DNA of 64,000 bases from Rubrobacter calidifluminis (GTDB lineage Bacteria > Actinomycetota > Rubrobacteria > Rubrobacterales > Rubrobacteraceae). Position 1 is the stretch's first letter. Each line of letters begins with the position of its first letter. A program made the translations under genes and the position numbers. The stretch spans positions 1-64,000 of the forward strand of contig NZ_JAQKGV010000009.1 in the NCBI RefSeq assembly GCF_028617075.1, read 5' to 3'. The notes below the pieces were generated by a model. That model ran no database searches, was not told the DNA's origin, and worked only from the letters and a program-made list of their open reading frames with translations. Positions 56,798 through 64,000 of the stretch are shown in pieces.

Positions 56798-57556
56798 CTA
56801 TCGGCTAGAGCCAGTGCAAGCCACGATGGCATTGTCCTGGTTCCGACCGTCCGGCTTGGGACACTGAAGGGTAGAGGCGCGCGTGTACTTCGGTTTGACG
56901 GGGAGCGTTGTAAGGGTCAAGAGCGTGAATTTTTGCCGACGGCAGTCGATAGCGCCCTTGCCCTCCACGAGCCGTTCGGTCCCCACCGAGCCTTGTTCAA
57001 GATCGTCGGCGCGCCGTGCTAAAGAGTAGGCTATACCTCCTCTTGGTTGACCACCGCTGATGCCGCTGTTGGGGATGACCTGGATGGAGAGCAGCAGCAT
57101 CCGGTCGTGTTGCTCGTGCCTATGGGCGAAGTAGCGGAGCAGGTCTTTTCTGTTATCAACCCCGACCTCTACCTTTCTGCCTCGGGACATGGCGTAGAGC
57201 CAAGGTGTCTGTTCCCATTTGGCTACGAAGAAGCGACTCAATCGATCCTGGTCGCCTTTGTTGTAAGCCTCAAGGAAGTGCGTCATTAGCCCCGCAGCTT
57301 GGCGCGGGCCACAACCCGGAGGTAGCTTCTGAGCATTGCGTGTCACCACCACCCTGCCCAATGGCTTGTAGGGCCGAACTGCGAGTGTCTTGGATCCCTC
57401 GGTGCTGTTCGATCTCGCCGCAGAGCCCGATGTTTGGCTGGCTTGTGCGGTTCCCGTCTCCTTGCTGGAGGCCCGCTCCTGCTGCCCGCAGCCCGCCAAG
57501 CCTGGTGCCAGCAAAACCAGGAGCACCGCAATCGCTACGCTGCTCGAAGCCCGCAC
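56798..57556 (-). CDS. predicted lipoprotein of unknown function
   Basis: 252 residues. Signal peptide SSVAIAVLLVLLAPGLAGC with a good lipobox (LAGC, Cys 23), then a low-complexity Ser/Thr/Ala stretch. The mature domain includes PPGCGPRQAAGLMTHFLEAYNKGDQDRLSRFFVA, which resembles the start of an NTF2/SnoaL-like fold, and two further Cys (IDCRR, TLQCPK). It starts 15 nt after the stop of the membrane-protein gene, so it is likely in the MauE/MauD transcript. Function unknown. Confidence 0.72.
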   Translation of the reverse strand: MRASSSVAIAVLLVLLAPGLAGCGQQERASSKETGTAQASQTSGSAARSNSTEGSKTLAVRPYKPLGRVVVTRNAQKLPPGCGPRQAAGLMTHFLEAYNKGDQDRLSRFFVAKWEQTPWLYAMSRGRKVEVGVDNRKDLLRYFAHRHEQHDRMLLLSIQVIPNSGISGGQPRGGIAYSLARRADDLEQGSVGTERLVEGKGAIDCRRQKFTLLTLTTLPVKPKYTRASTLQCPKPDGRNQDNAIVACTGSSR

Positions 57557-57571
57557 CGTTAACCACCTTCC

Positions 57572-58141
57572 TCATAATCCGATCGCTATTGTACCCGCCA
57601 GGCCGATAAGGAAGAGCTGGCAGGCGGCAATAGTCTGTGCTGTCGGCATCCGCAAGACGAATCTGTCTTCCCAATCTTCTCCTAGCAAGCCGGTGGTGGC
57701 GCCCAGGATAAGCATCCAAACGGCTCCGCCCCTCACTAAGGAGTAGGCACCGTAGATGGCGGCACCCAAGGCTGGATCTGCAAAAAGGAAAGCCCCAAGC
57801 GGGATGATGTACCAGAGCCAGAAACCGATTCGGCTGGTTGTCCCGACTCCCAAAGACACCCCATTGAGCAATGCCCAGGTAAGAGCACCTTTGTTGAGCC
57901 AGCGTTGCGGTGTCTCGCGGTCGAGTTGCGGCAGGCGAACCCTTATACCCAGCATCTCAAGGCTGCCAATAAAAACAGCGGCTAGGGCGAGCAGGCTGGC
58001 CACGGCTACCCGGACTTCGAAGGGCAGCAGGATCCCCGCCGCACCGAGCGCCGCACCACTCAGCATGCCAGCAAAGGACGCAGACACCGAAAAGAGGAGT
58101 GCCTTGGCGATCCAGCTTCGTCCTGCCTGATTCCGCTCCAC
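57572..58141 (-). CDS. polytopic membrane protein in the MauE/MauD cluster
   Basis: 189 residues with five to six hydrophobic segments. Two similar stretches, FAGMLSGAALGAAGILLP and ALLNGVSLGVGTTSRIGFW, suggest an internal repeat as in CcdA/DsbD-like or MauF-like transporters, but no Cys pair is present. I cannot name the family. It lies 36 bp after the small two-helix gene and 15 bp before the lipoprotein gene. Confidence 0.65.
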   Translation of the reverse strand: MERNQAGRSWIAKALLFSVSASFAGMLSGAALGAAGILLPFEVRVAVASLLALAAVFIGSLEMLGIRVRLPQLDRETPQRWLNKGALTWALLNGVSLGVGTTSRIGFWLWYIIPLGAFLFADPALGAAIYGAYSLVRGGAVWMLILGATTGLLGEDWEDRFVLRMPTAQTIAACQLFLIGLAGTIAIGL

Positions 58142-58177
58142 GGCGGAACTCGCGATCCCGTAGATCGCGTTGGGGCC

Positions 58178-58381
58178 TCAGGGCAAGGTTTGCTGAAGAA
58201 TACCCACGCAGGCGGCGGAGAACAAGACTAGCCAGAATATCCACGCTCCCGGTTGCGAGCCTCGCGCAAGCAGACCTGCCGTCGCACCGACAAGCACTAA
58301 TGCCCAAAACCACAGAGGAATCATAGACGTCAGTCGTACGTTTCTTAACCTTTCAAGAAGCAAAACCATCTCCTCTGCCAT
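58178..58381 (-). CDS. small two-helix membrane protein
   Basis: 67 residues with two hydrophobic segments (IPLWFWALVLVGATAGLLA and AWIFWLVLFSAACVGIL). ATG 58381 has AAGGTC directly ahead. It lies between the Cys-rich protein gene (27 bp gap) and the polytopic membrane protein (36 bp gap), all on the same strand. No family recognised. Confidence 0.5.
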   Translation of the reverse strand: MAEEMVLLLERLRNVRLTSMIPLWFWALVLVGATAGLLARGSQPGAWIFWLVLFSAACVGILQQTLP

Positions 58382-58408
58382 GACCTTGTATATTGACGTC
58401 TGCTTACT

Positions 58409-58837
58409 TTAATTGCGCGACCCCGACGGGCGTGTTCCTGCTGGCACCAAGCTTTCTCTTGCTTTGGCCCTGGCCGCGGGAGTTTGCGGACAATTCAGTC
58501 GCGTGGACATTATGCAAGGGTTCCCGTTCGGCAGGTTCCAGTCGCAGCACTTGTAAATGCATCCACCTGCGTATGTTTGCCAGCATTGATAGTAAGTGCC
58601 GCCATGGTAACAACTGTAGCGTTTGGTGCATCCGCCGCCACATCCGCAACACCTGGAGCATGATGGATACCCATAACACGGATAAGGTGCCGCCTGCGCA
58701 ACCTCGGGCAGCATCAGCGAGGCAACGCTCGCGAACAGCGCACCACCTGCAAGGCGAAGGAAGCGGCTGCGGCCGAAACGTATGGCTTCCTGCTCTTCCT
58801 CGTCGCCTTCGATCAGTCGCTTGAGTTCCTCGGGCAT
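58409..58837 (-). CDS. very cysteine-rich exported protein (MADH light-chain-like architecture)
   Basis: 142 residues from ATG 58837 with GGAGGTAACCC ahead. A long charged n-region (MPEELKRLIEGDEEEQEAI) leads to GRSRFLRLAGGALFASVASLMLPEVAQA, a signal similar to twin-arginine leaders but with R-S-R instead of RR. The mature part packs 13 Cys into about 70 residues (YPSCSRCCGCGGGC, YSCYHGG, QCWQTYAGGC, YKCCDW) with just two Trp. Many disulfides, two Trp and MauD/MauE next door recall the methylamine dehydrogenase light chain, whose TTQ cofactor forms from two Trp. No heavy chain gene is present. The function is unknown. Confidence 0.82.
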   Translation of the reverse strand: MPEELKRLIEGDEEEQEAIRFGRSRFLRLAGGALFASVASLMLPEVAQAAPYPCYGYPSCSRCCGCGGGCTKRYSCYHGGTYYQCWQTYAGGCIYKCCDWNLPNGNPCIMSTRLNCPQTPAARAKARESLVPAGTRPSGSRN

Positions 58838-58840
58838 GGG

Positions 58841-59440
58841 TTACCTCCTCGAGATAGAGGGAAAGATCCGGCTGACGTTGGGTTCTTGCTCCTGCACGTC
58901 TTTTGCCAGAGCTACGAGGTCCGCTTTGCTATACAGATACGATTTCCCGACTACCCTCCCTTCATTGACCGCGACGGCGAAAGGTGTGCTCTGGATCTTT
59001 AGCGTCTCTGCAAGCCGGGTCGCTTCAGGGGCGCGCAGAACTCTTGTACCTGAGGGGAGAAGATCGACGAGAGCGTCCACGAGCGCCGCCCTCGAACCGG
59101 GCACCAAAGCCACGATCGGCAGCTCCGGGCGGCTCCTGCCGAGTTCGGCTGCCAGCTCCCGGCACGGCGTGCAGGTGGCGGACATCAGTACCAGAAAACC
59201 CTTCTGGCGCCGCAGCTCTGGCAGGATCGAGGCTACCTCATCGGGAACATCGCTGCCTACTTCCGGTCCGTCGTCGGCGAGGGAGAAGCCGTCCTCCGCC
59301 TGCTGCGGGACTGCATGGCCGACCCTGGAGAGTCGCAGCGTCAGCAGTGAGATCTGGCGTATCACCAGCATCAGGACCAGCGTCAGCGCCCCCAGCCAGA
59401 TACAGGCGGCGGCGAGCGCAGCGATCTCAAGTCCACTCAT
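58841..59440 (-). CDS. MauD/TlpA-like thioredoxin-fold protein
   Basis: 199 residues from ATG 59440 (GGGAGGAGATAC ahead), overlapping the MauE-like stop (ATGA). One N-terminal helix (IAALAAACIWLGALTLVLMLVI) anchors it, with the domain outside the cell. The thioredoxin-fold part has the redox motif SATCTPCREL and the cis-Pro region QSTPFAVAV. MauD proteins help form disulfides in the methylamine dehydrogenase light chain; here the client is probably the Cys-rich protein 3 nt downstream. Confidence 0.88.
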   Translation of the reverse strand: MSGLEIAALAAACIWLGALTLVLMLVIRQISLLTLRLSRVGHAVPQQAEDGFSLADDGPEVGSDVPDEVASILPELRRQKGFLVLMSATCTPCRELAAELGRSRPELPIVALVPGSRAALVDALVDLLPSGTRVLRAPEATRLAETLKIQSTPFAVAVNEGRVVGKSYLYSKADLVALAKDVQEQEPNVSRIFPSISRR

Positions 59441-60054
59441 GTATCTCCTCCCGTTTCCGGCACGTTGGGCTCCAGCACCTCTCGGTTCCACTTCCATAGA
59501 TCCGGCACACGGCCCAGGAGAACGACTGTTCCGAGGATAGCTGCCGCCACCACGAGCTCGAGAACCGGAGCCGCTTCCGGTCCGCGGTAGGCGTCCACGG
59601 GTGCTGCTGTGGCAGCCAGTGTCGAGGCGAGCAAGGCGAGCAGACCCGTGCGGAGCAGGGTCCAGCGGGATAGCATCGAGTCTGTATCCCCGAAGCAGAA
59701 GCAGGCGAAGCGCTCCCCAGACCACAGGCTGCGGGCTATCAGGAGAGCGAAGACCCACAGCAGCGCGGCGACGACCGCGAGGGTGAAATGCGACGCGGGT
59801 CCACCCAGCGCCAGGGCCAACGCCAGGACCAGTTCCCCTGCGCCGAGGGCGAACCCCAGAGAAGGGCGGACCCGTCGGGCCACCTTGAAGTCCACCATGG
59901 CCATCGCGGCCAGGGCCGGTCGCCGGAGCTTCACCAGGCCGCTCCACACGAAGATGAGGGAGAGGAAAAGCGTTGCAATACTGTAACCGGGCTCTTCGCC
60001 CAGCGCACGTACGCCCTCCCCGATCAGCGAAACAGCTGCACCGAACCCACCCAT
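59437..60054 (-). CDS. MauE/DoxX-like redox membrane protein
   Basis: 205 residues with about five helices. YSIATLFLSLIFVWSGLVKLRRP matches the first helix of MauE/DoxX-type proteins, and SGERFACFCFGD carries the C-x-C motif near the membrane surface seen in MauE. MauE is needed with MauD to oxidise and fold the methylamine dehydrogenase light chain. It is first in the compact unit MauE - MauD - Cys-rich protein. A 97-bp gap upstream holds direct repeats. Confidence 0.85.
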   Translation of the reverse strand: MGGFGAAVSLIGEGVRALGEEPGYSIATLFLSLIFVWSGLVKLRRPALAAMAMVDFKVARRVRPSLGFALGAGELVLALALALGGPASHFTLAVVAALLWVFALLIARSLWSGERFACFCFGDTDSMLSRWTLLRTGLLALLASTLAATAAPVDAYRGPEAAPVLELVVAAAILGTVVLLGRVPDLWKWNREVLEPNVPETGGDT

Positions 60055-60096
60055 GAGAAGAAGCCTAAGGTGAACCTGCGGTCACCACCAGACCCC

Positions 60097-60127
60097 AAAG
60101 TACCCAAAATCGAGTACGAAGGTACCC
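60097..60127. promoter_or_regulatory. pair of direct repeats upstream of the MauE-like gene
   Basis: AAAGTACCC (60097-60105) and AAGGTACCC (60119-60127) are 22 bp apart, two helical turns. They lie between the LuxR-type regulator stop and the MauE-like start and could be its operator. Confidence 0.35.
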
Positions 60128-60151
60128 TATTCCGGGAGTGCGGCCGACGAG

Positions 60152-60385
60152 CTATTCGAGAGGCTGCATGATACCCCAGTAGTAGAGGGCAGCCTGGGTG
60201 TGGTTGCATAGGCCGAGCTTGCGGTACACGCTCCGGAGGCGGTTCTTGTCCGTCTGCTCCGAGAGACAGAGCTTGCGGCTTATGCGCCGGTTGCTCCACC
60301 CGTAAGCCGCGTAGCGCAGCACCGCCCGCTCAGACCGGGTGAGCGCCGTGCAAAGCCGTCCACTTAATGGGGAGGTTCGATCCAT
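60152..60385 (-). CDS. small LuxR-type HTH regulator
   Basis: 77 residues from ATG 60385; an ATG at 60490 would overlap the next gene and neither start has a good ribosome-binding site. LTRSERAVLRYAAYGWSNRRISRKLCLSEQTDKNRLRSVYRKLGL is a complete LuxR/GerE helix-turn-helix. There is no receiver or ligand domain, as in GerE-like single-domain regulators. It lies directly upstream of the MauE/MauD unit on the same strand, so it is the natural candidate regulator. Confidence 0.75.
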   Translation of the reverse strand: MDRTSPLSGRLCTALTRSERAVLRYAAYGWSNRRISRKLCLSEQTDKNRLRSVYRKLGLCNHTQAALYYWGIMQPLE

Positions 60386-60458
60386 GAACCAGCGACCGGC
60401 CGTCGCCCGCCTGCTGCCGATTTTCTGTGAAAGCGAATATGCGGCTAAGCTGTCGTTC

Positions 60459-60833
60459 TCAGTAACTCGGGGGACGCCAATTCGCTGCATCTATCGTGCA
60501 GTAAGATTCCAAACGGTTGCCCAAACTTTCCAGAAGAGGTATCCCTCGGAAGGGATTTGAGAATACTGTATGTGACCAATTGTTCACCGGTTCTCCCTTG
60601 TGATGACCGACTTTCCAAACCCATTGGCCCCGGGAAGAGGTGCCTTCTTCCTGTTCGCTTAGGTTCTCGTTGGTTCGTGCGGAAGGATCTAAACACTCTG
60701 CAACACCGCGAAGATTCCAAATAGTTCCCAGTGCGTCTTGGTAACCATGGGCATATCCTAGGGCATACCCACCTACGACTACCAGGGCCACTGGCAATGC
60801 GATTTTGCTGCTTATGGCCAACTTTCCGTCCAT
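60459..60833 (-). CDS. small membrane-anchored protein of unknown function
   Basis: 124 residues from ATG 60833, preceded by AGGAGGTTGGCA. One N-terminal helix (ISSKIALPVALVVVGGYALGYAHGYQDAL) could be an uncleaved signal anchor. The rest is hydrophilic with Trp and Asn-rich parts and two Cys (ECLDPS and ESYCTID). No family recognised. It lies 120 bp after the ABC transporter operon on the same strand and 73 bp before the LuxR-type gene. Confidence 0.6.
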   Translation of the reverse strand: MDGKLAISSKIALPVALVVVGGYALGYAHGYQDALGTIWNLRGVAECLDPSARTNENLSEQEEGTSSRGQWVWKVGHHKGEPVNNWSHTVFSNPFRGIPLLESLGNRLESYCTIDAANWRPPSY

Positions 60834-60953
60834 TGCCAACCTCCTGAAATCCGTGACCTACGGAACCTTTCCCACCTGGGAGCTAACATCGACATTGTCT
60901 TCGCGGTCTAGGACAAACCTCCTCATCAAATAAAAAGGGCTTTGTGTATCTCA

Positions 60954-61790
60954 CTAAAGATCTACCCTCCGCAACTGCCAGGCTCCAATCGCGAGTACAA
61001 GAGCCAAGGTTGCAGCAATTACTACGAATGAGACAGACCAGGGAGTGGCAGAAACCCCCCGGTAGTTACCAAAGTGGATTACATAGGTGAGCTGATACTC
61101 GGGGTCTAACGTTCCGACACCTCTGCGAAAGACGAGGGGCGCTACCAACGGCGTTCCCGCAAATGCCCATGCCAGTCCTGCTGCCAAAGGTGTGATCAGG
61201 TGTGGGTAGAGCGTGGAAACAACAACCACCACAGCCCCTATTGCCCAGAGCACAACCGCTGTGTATAGCACGACGAGCAGTAAGAACAGTGGCGCAGGCA
61301 GAGTTCCAAATCCAGGATGAATGGCACCCTCATTTCCCCAAGGAATCCGCGATGCTGGACTCCATTGCAAGGAGAGGGGCAGCCTGAAGGCACCCGCCAG
61401 AAGCGCTGAAAAAAAGGCTAGAACGGAGAAGAGAAGTGCGAGCGGTCCCAGGGCGCACACCTTTGCTACCCACCAGCCTGCTCGCGAGCGGGAGCGCAGT
61501 AACGTCATCGCAGCAGCCCCCGACGAACGATCACGCACGTAGAGATCACCGTTAACGAGCACGAAGCCCAGTACAAAGGCGAAGGCGATTGCGGAAGGAT
61601 CGGTCATCATAGTCAAGGGTGCGTCCCAGAAGTTGGCGTGGCGAAGTGTCTGGGTGGTGTAGTCGTACGATGCATCTTCCGCTCCGAGCCAACCAGCTAC
61701 GAAGAACACCGGCGGCACTACCAACCATCGCCAGCTTCCCACAGCTTGTAAGGCATTGAAGGCTACAAGTCGCAGTACTCCGGTTGTCAT
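60954..61790 (-). CDS. ABC-2 type transporter permease
   Basis: 278 residues. ATG 61790 shares its A with the stop of the ATPase gene (TGATG), with GGAAGGGAAG ahead. About six hydrophobic segments; WRWLVVPPVFFVAGWLGAEDA and FAFVLGFVLVNGDLYVRDRSSGAA recur almost unchanged in the permease at 62746, so the two are paralogues. Such ABC-2 proteins export peptides, lipids or drugs. Its ATPase appears frameshifted. Confidence 0.82.
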   Translation of the reverse strand: MTTGVLRLVAFNALQAVGSWRWLVVPPVFFVAGWLGAEDASYDYTTQTLRHANFWDAPLTMMTDPSAIAFAFVLGFVLVNGDLYVRDRSSGAAAMTLLRSRSRAGWWVAKVCALGPLALLFSVLAFFSALLAGAFRLPLSLQWSPASRIPWGNEGAIHPGFGTLPAPLFLLLVVLYTAVVLWAIGAVVVVVSTLYPHLITPLAAGLAWAFAGTPLVAPLVFRRGVGTLDPEYQLTYVIHFGNYRGVSATPWSVSFVVIAATLALVLAIGAWQLRRVDL

Positions 61791-62732
61791 CACTTCCCTT
61801 CCACCAACTCCATGAACTCCTGTTCTAACGAGCGGCGGACCTTCCTGACCTCCTCGATATTCACCCCGGCTTCGACAAGCTCGCGCACCACCTGAGGAGT
61901 AGACTTCTCCGTAGCGAACTCTACCGAAAGCGGCGAATCCTCCACAGACTCGATGTGTACGGCCATCTCTCGAGCCCACTCTCGGAGTGGATCGAGATCT
62001 GTCTCCGAAGAGATGGTGAGCCTGAGCGCCAACTTCGTCACGCGTTTCTGATCCAGATGTTTTCTCACCTGGCCCTCCCGCACCAGGAGTACCCGGTCGC
62101 AGACCTGCTCGACCTCGGTAAGGAGGTGGCTGGCCAGAAAGATCGCCACCCCACTCCCGGCGAGACGCCGGATCAGAGAGCGCAGCTCGATAATCCCCTG
62201 CGGGTCGAGCCCGTTCGTGGGCTCGTCGAGGAGCAGAAGCTTTGGTTTTTCCATCAAAGCTTGCGCGAGCCCGAGCCGCTGGCGCATTCCTAGAGAGTAT
62301 GCTCTTACCGGGCCGGTGGTCTGAGGGATCGAGTCCCACGACCCTGAGCGTCTCTTCTATGTCTGCTTCCGTGGCTACCTTGCGAATGTCCGCCAGGAGC
62401 TTGAGGTTCTTTTTGCCAGAGAGATAGGGGATGAAGTTCAGCGCTTCGGTAACAAGGCCCACTCCCTCCGGGCTCAGAGCCTCTTTCGCAAGGTTCTTGC
62501 CGAGCACTTCGATCTCACCCTCCGTTGGACGGCTGAGGCCCGAAAGGAGTTTGATCAGGGTCGTCTTTCCCGCCCCGTTGGGTCCGATAAAGCCCACTAC
62601 CTCTCCCGGATATAACTCGAGATCCACACCAGAAAGTGCTCGGTGCCTACCGTACTTCTTCCCAACCCCGCGCAGCCTGACAGTGGGTGTTTCCGGGTGG
62701 TTTTCATCCTGTCTTCTACTTTGCGAACTCAT
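61790..62732 (-). pseudogene. ABC transporter ATP-binding protein with a single-base frameshift
   Basis: ATG 62732 (GAGGAGATTCCGC ahead). The first 140 or so codons read TVRLRGVGKKYGRHRALSGVDL, Walker A GFIGPNGAGKTTLIKLLSGL and up to VVGLDPSDHRPGK. The signature, Walker B and the rest (AYSLGMRQRLGLAQAL, LLLLDEPTNGLDPQG, FLASHLLTEVEQ) lie in another frame, ending at 61790. One extra G in the ccGGGccgg run at 62310-62312 explains this: without it the protein reads through as DHRPVRAYSLGMRQ. It is either a real mutation that inactivates the transporter or a sequencing error in a G/C run. Confidence 0.88.
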
Positions 62733-62745
62733 GCGGAATCTCCTC

Positions 62746-63600
62746 TCATAAGTCCGTCCGGCGCACCCACAGCATCCCCCCTCCGAAGGCCAGTAACAAA
62801 GTGCAGCCGAGGACCGTCACCGCCCAGAGCAAGGGAGCGAGTTGTAAGCCTTTCCCTACCGCAAAGCTGCTGACGTAGGTGACGTGGTAGACGGGGTTAA
62901 AGAGTGCCGCTCCCCGCTCGTAGAAGAAAGGCTCTCTAAGGCCAGAACCGATAAGGACAAGAGCCAAACCCGCCGCGAGCGGTACCACCATGCGTGGATA
63001 AAGGGCGGAGACAGCCAACACCGTTGAGCCTACCGCCCACAACGCGAACGCGGTGTACAAGATTACGAGCAGGAAAAACAGCGGCATCGGTATATCTCCG
63101 AAGCGGGGATACAGAGCCGCTCGCTCCCCACCCCAGGGGATCTCTGCTGCGCCGCTGGTTCCAAGCGTAACGGGCAACCGCAGGGCACTTCCGAGCAGTG
63201 CAAAGAGATAAGCCAGACCTGAGTAGAGCAGTGCCGGTGAGGCGAGGGAGAGGATCTTGCCCGCCCACCAGGCAGCCCTGGAGCCTGATCTTAACAGAGT
63301 AAGATGAGCGGTGCCCTGGGAATGGTCACGCACGTAGAGATCGCCGATGACGAGCACGAAGCCCAGTACAAAGGCGAAGACTAAGGCCAACTTATTGGTC
63401 GGCAGAATCAAGGCTCCATCCCAGAAATTGGGTTGCCTTGTAGACCGGTTCAACACCGTCATGATGAAGTCAGCGTGATCAGCCCCGAGCCACCCTCCAA
63501 CCATAAAAACTGGTGGCACCGCAAGCCACCGCCATGTGTAAAGGGAGCGATACGAGTCGAAAAAGGCAATGCCTAATACCCTGCTCGATACAGAATTCAA
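62746..63600 (-). CDS. ABC-2 type transporter permease
   Basis: About 284 residues from TTG 63600, which overlaps the upstream stop (TTGA) and has AAGGAAGAGAT ahead. About six hydrophobic segments; WRWLAVPPVFMVGGWLGADHAD and FAFVLGFVLVIGDLYVRDHSQGTA align with the permease at 60954, and both end in WVRRTDL/LRRVDL. Two paralogous permeases on either side of one ATPase gene suggest a heterodimeric exporter. Confidence 0.82.
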   Translation of the reverse strand: MNSVSSRVLGIAFFDSYRSLYTWRWLAVPPVFMVGGWLGADHADFIMTVLNRSTRQPNFWDGALILPTNKLALVFAFVLGFVLVIGDLYVRDHSQGTAHLTLLRSGSRAAWWAGKILSLASPALLYSGLAYLFALLGSALRLPVTLGTSGAAEIPWGGERAALYPRFGDIPMPLFFLLVILYTAFALWAVGSTVLAVSALYPRMVVPLAAGLALVLIGSGLREPFFYERGAALFNPVYHVTYVSSFAVGKGLQLAPLLWAVTVLGCTLLLAFGGGMLWVRRTDL

Positions 63601-64000
63601 ATCTCTTCCTTCTTTAGAAACAGCACCACTGCTGCCGTTACGCACGAGAAAGAGAATACGCACCAGTAAACTGGCTCAGTAAAAGACCAAGCCCATTGCG
63701 GCAGGCTATAAGTGTAGCTGCTCATGAGGTCGAGTTGAGTATATGGTCCCAGGAACAACAGTGCACCCCGGAACACAAAGATGCCACCTGCAAAGAGCAC
63801 GAATGGTACCGCCGCGGCCACGTATTCGTTAGCCACGGCTGCCCCGAACACCAGTCCGCTCAACACTAGCGCTCCTGCTCCCAATGAGAACAACGCTGCG
63901 AGGACCACGTCGTTCGTGAAGGGGTGATTTGCCAACAGCCCCGGATAAGGTCCCATAGATCCCCGATTTGCGTACTCGGACGTCGCTGCCTCTCCCCACG
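63597..64000 (-). CDS. membrane protein, third ABC-2-like permease (partial)
   Basis: The frame is open to the right edge (upstream codons read WGEAATSEYANRGS), so only the last 134 or so residues are seen. Three to four helices (VVLAALFSLGAGALVLSGLVFGAAVA, AVPFVLFAGGIFVFRGALLFL, WCVFSFSCVTAAVVLFL) and the cytoplasmic tail KKEEI. The shape fits the C-terminal half of an ABC-2 permease. It overlaps the next permease by 4 bp, so it belongs to the same operon. Confidence 0.7.
   Translation of the reverse strand, partial: WGEAATSEYANRGSMGPYPGLLANHPFTNDVVLAALFSLGAGALVLSGLVFGAAVANEYVAAAVPFVLFAGGIFVFRGALLFLGPYTQLDLMSSYTYSLPQWAWSFTEPVYWCVFSFSCVTAAVVLFLKKEEI

Noticed and set aside
58409-60054. A complete methylamine dehydrogenase operon
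   Set aside because: Only MauD-like, MauE-like and a light-chain-like protein are seen; no heavy chain, MauG-type diheme protein or amicyanin is present.
60954-62732. A single 592-residue ATPase-permease fusion protein
   Set aside because: The frame is open throughout, but the part between about residue 145 and 310 is Arg/Gly/Ala nonsense, while the true ATPase continuation lies in another frame and ends with a normal TGATG overlap.

Overview
The window reads as a chromosomal segment of a high-GC actinobacterium, most probably Rubrobacter or a close relative. It carries a complete replication-origin neighbourhood: rpmH-rnpA-yidC-jag-rsmG-parA-parB run leftward, and an ATPase gene-dnaA-dnaN-S4-recF-gyrB-gyrA run rightward. 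A dense DnaA-box array lies between dnaA and dnaN. The genus call is inference from gene content and style; no database search was possible.

Left region (1-20 kb): a surface-polysaccharide locus on the minus strand. It has a Wzz-type chain-length protein, a BY-type tyrosine kinase, a flippase, a polymerase/ligase, a family 2 glycosyltransferase and four sulfotransferase-like proteins. It also encodes six large secreted proteins: two parallel beta-helix proteins and four beta-propeller proteins, one of which carries two PA14 domains. The end of a GDP-L-fucose synthase gene enters from the left edge. The likely product is a sulfated, possibly fucose-containing extracellular polysaccharide with its own exported proteins. 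Several gene pairs here share nearly identical DNA blocks, which points to recent duplication or gene conversion.

20-24.7 kb: a signalling island with a PAS/GAF histidine kinase, two NarL-type response regulators and a degenerate receiver-like protein. 24.8-33.4 kb: an operon for a molybdenum hydroxylase of the CO-dehydrogenase form II type (coxS, coxL, coxM, MoxR ATPase, VWA protein, split XdhC, a MobA-like cytidylyltransferase, coxG). Facing it are a shortened PucR-type regulator and a molbindin. A decayed IS5-type element separates these from parB.

34.8-51.6 kb: the origin and partition region. One perfect parS site is embedded in the 3' end of jag and a second, near-perfect one covers the rsmG start codon. 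A GHKL-ATPase/HTH fusion sits beside the origin. 51.7-56.1 kb: RNase P RNA, a succinate dehydrogenase operon, a terminator and a tRNA-Gly(CCC).

56.2-64 kb: accessory DNA that looks less GC-rich than the rest. A MauE-like membrane protein, a MauD-like thioredoxin protein and a very cysteine-rich exported protein are tightly linked, followed by small membrane proteins and a lipoprotein. A LuxR-type regulator, a small membrane-anchored protein and an ABC-2 transporter operon lie upstream. The transporter ATPase carries a single-base frameshift. This MauE/MauD/Cys-rich cluster, which lacks the rest of a methylamine dehydrogenase operon, is the best candidate for an undescribed system in the window.
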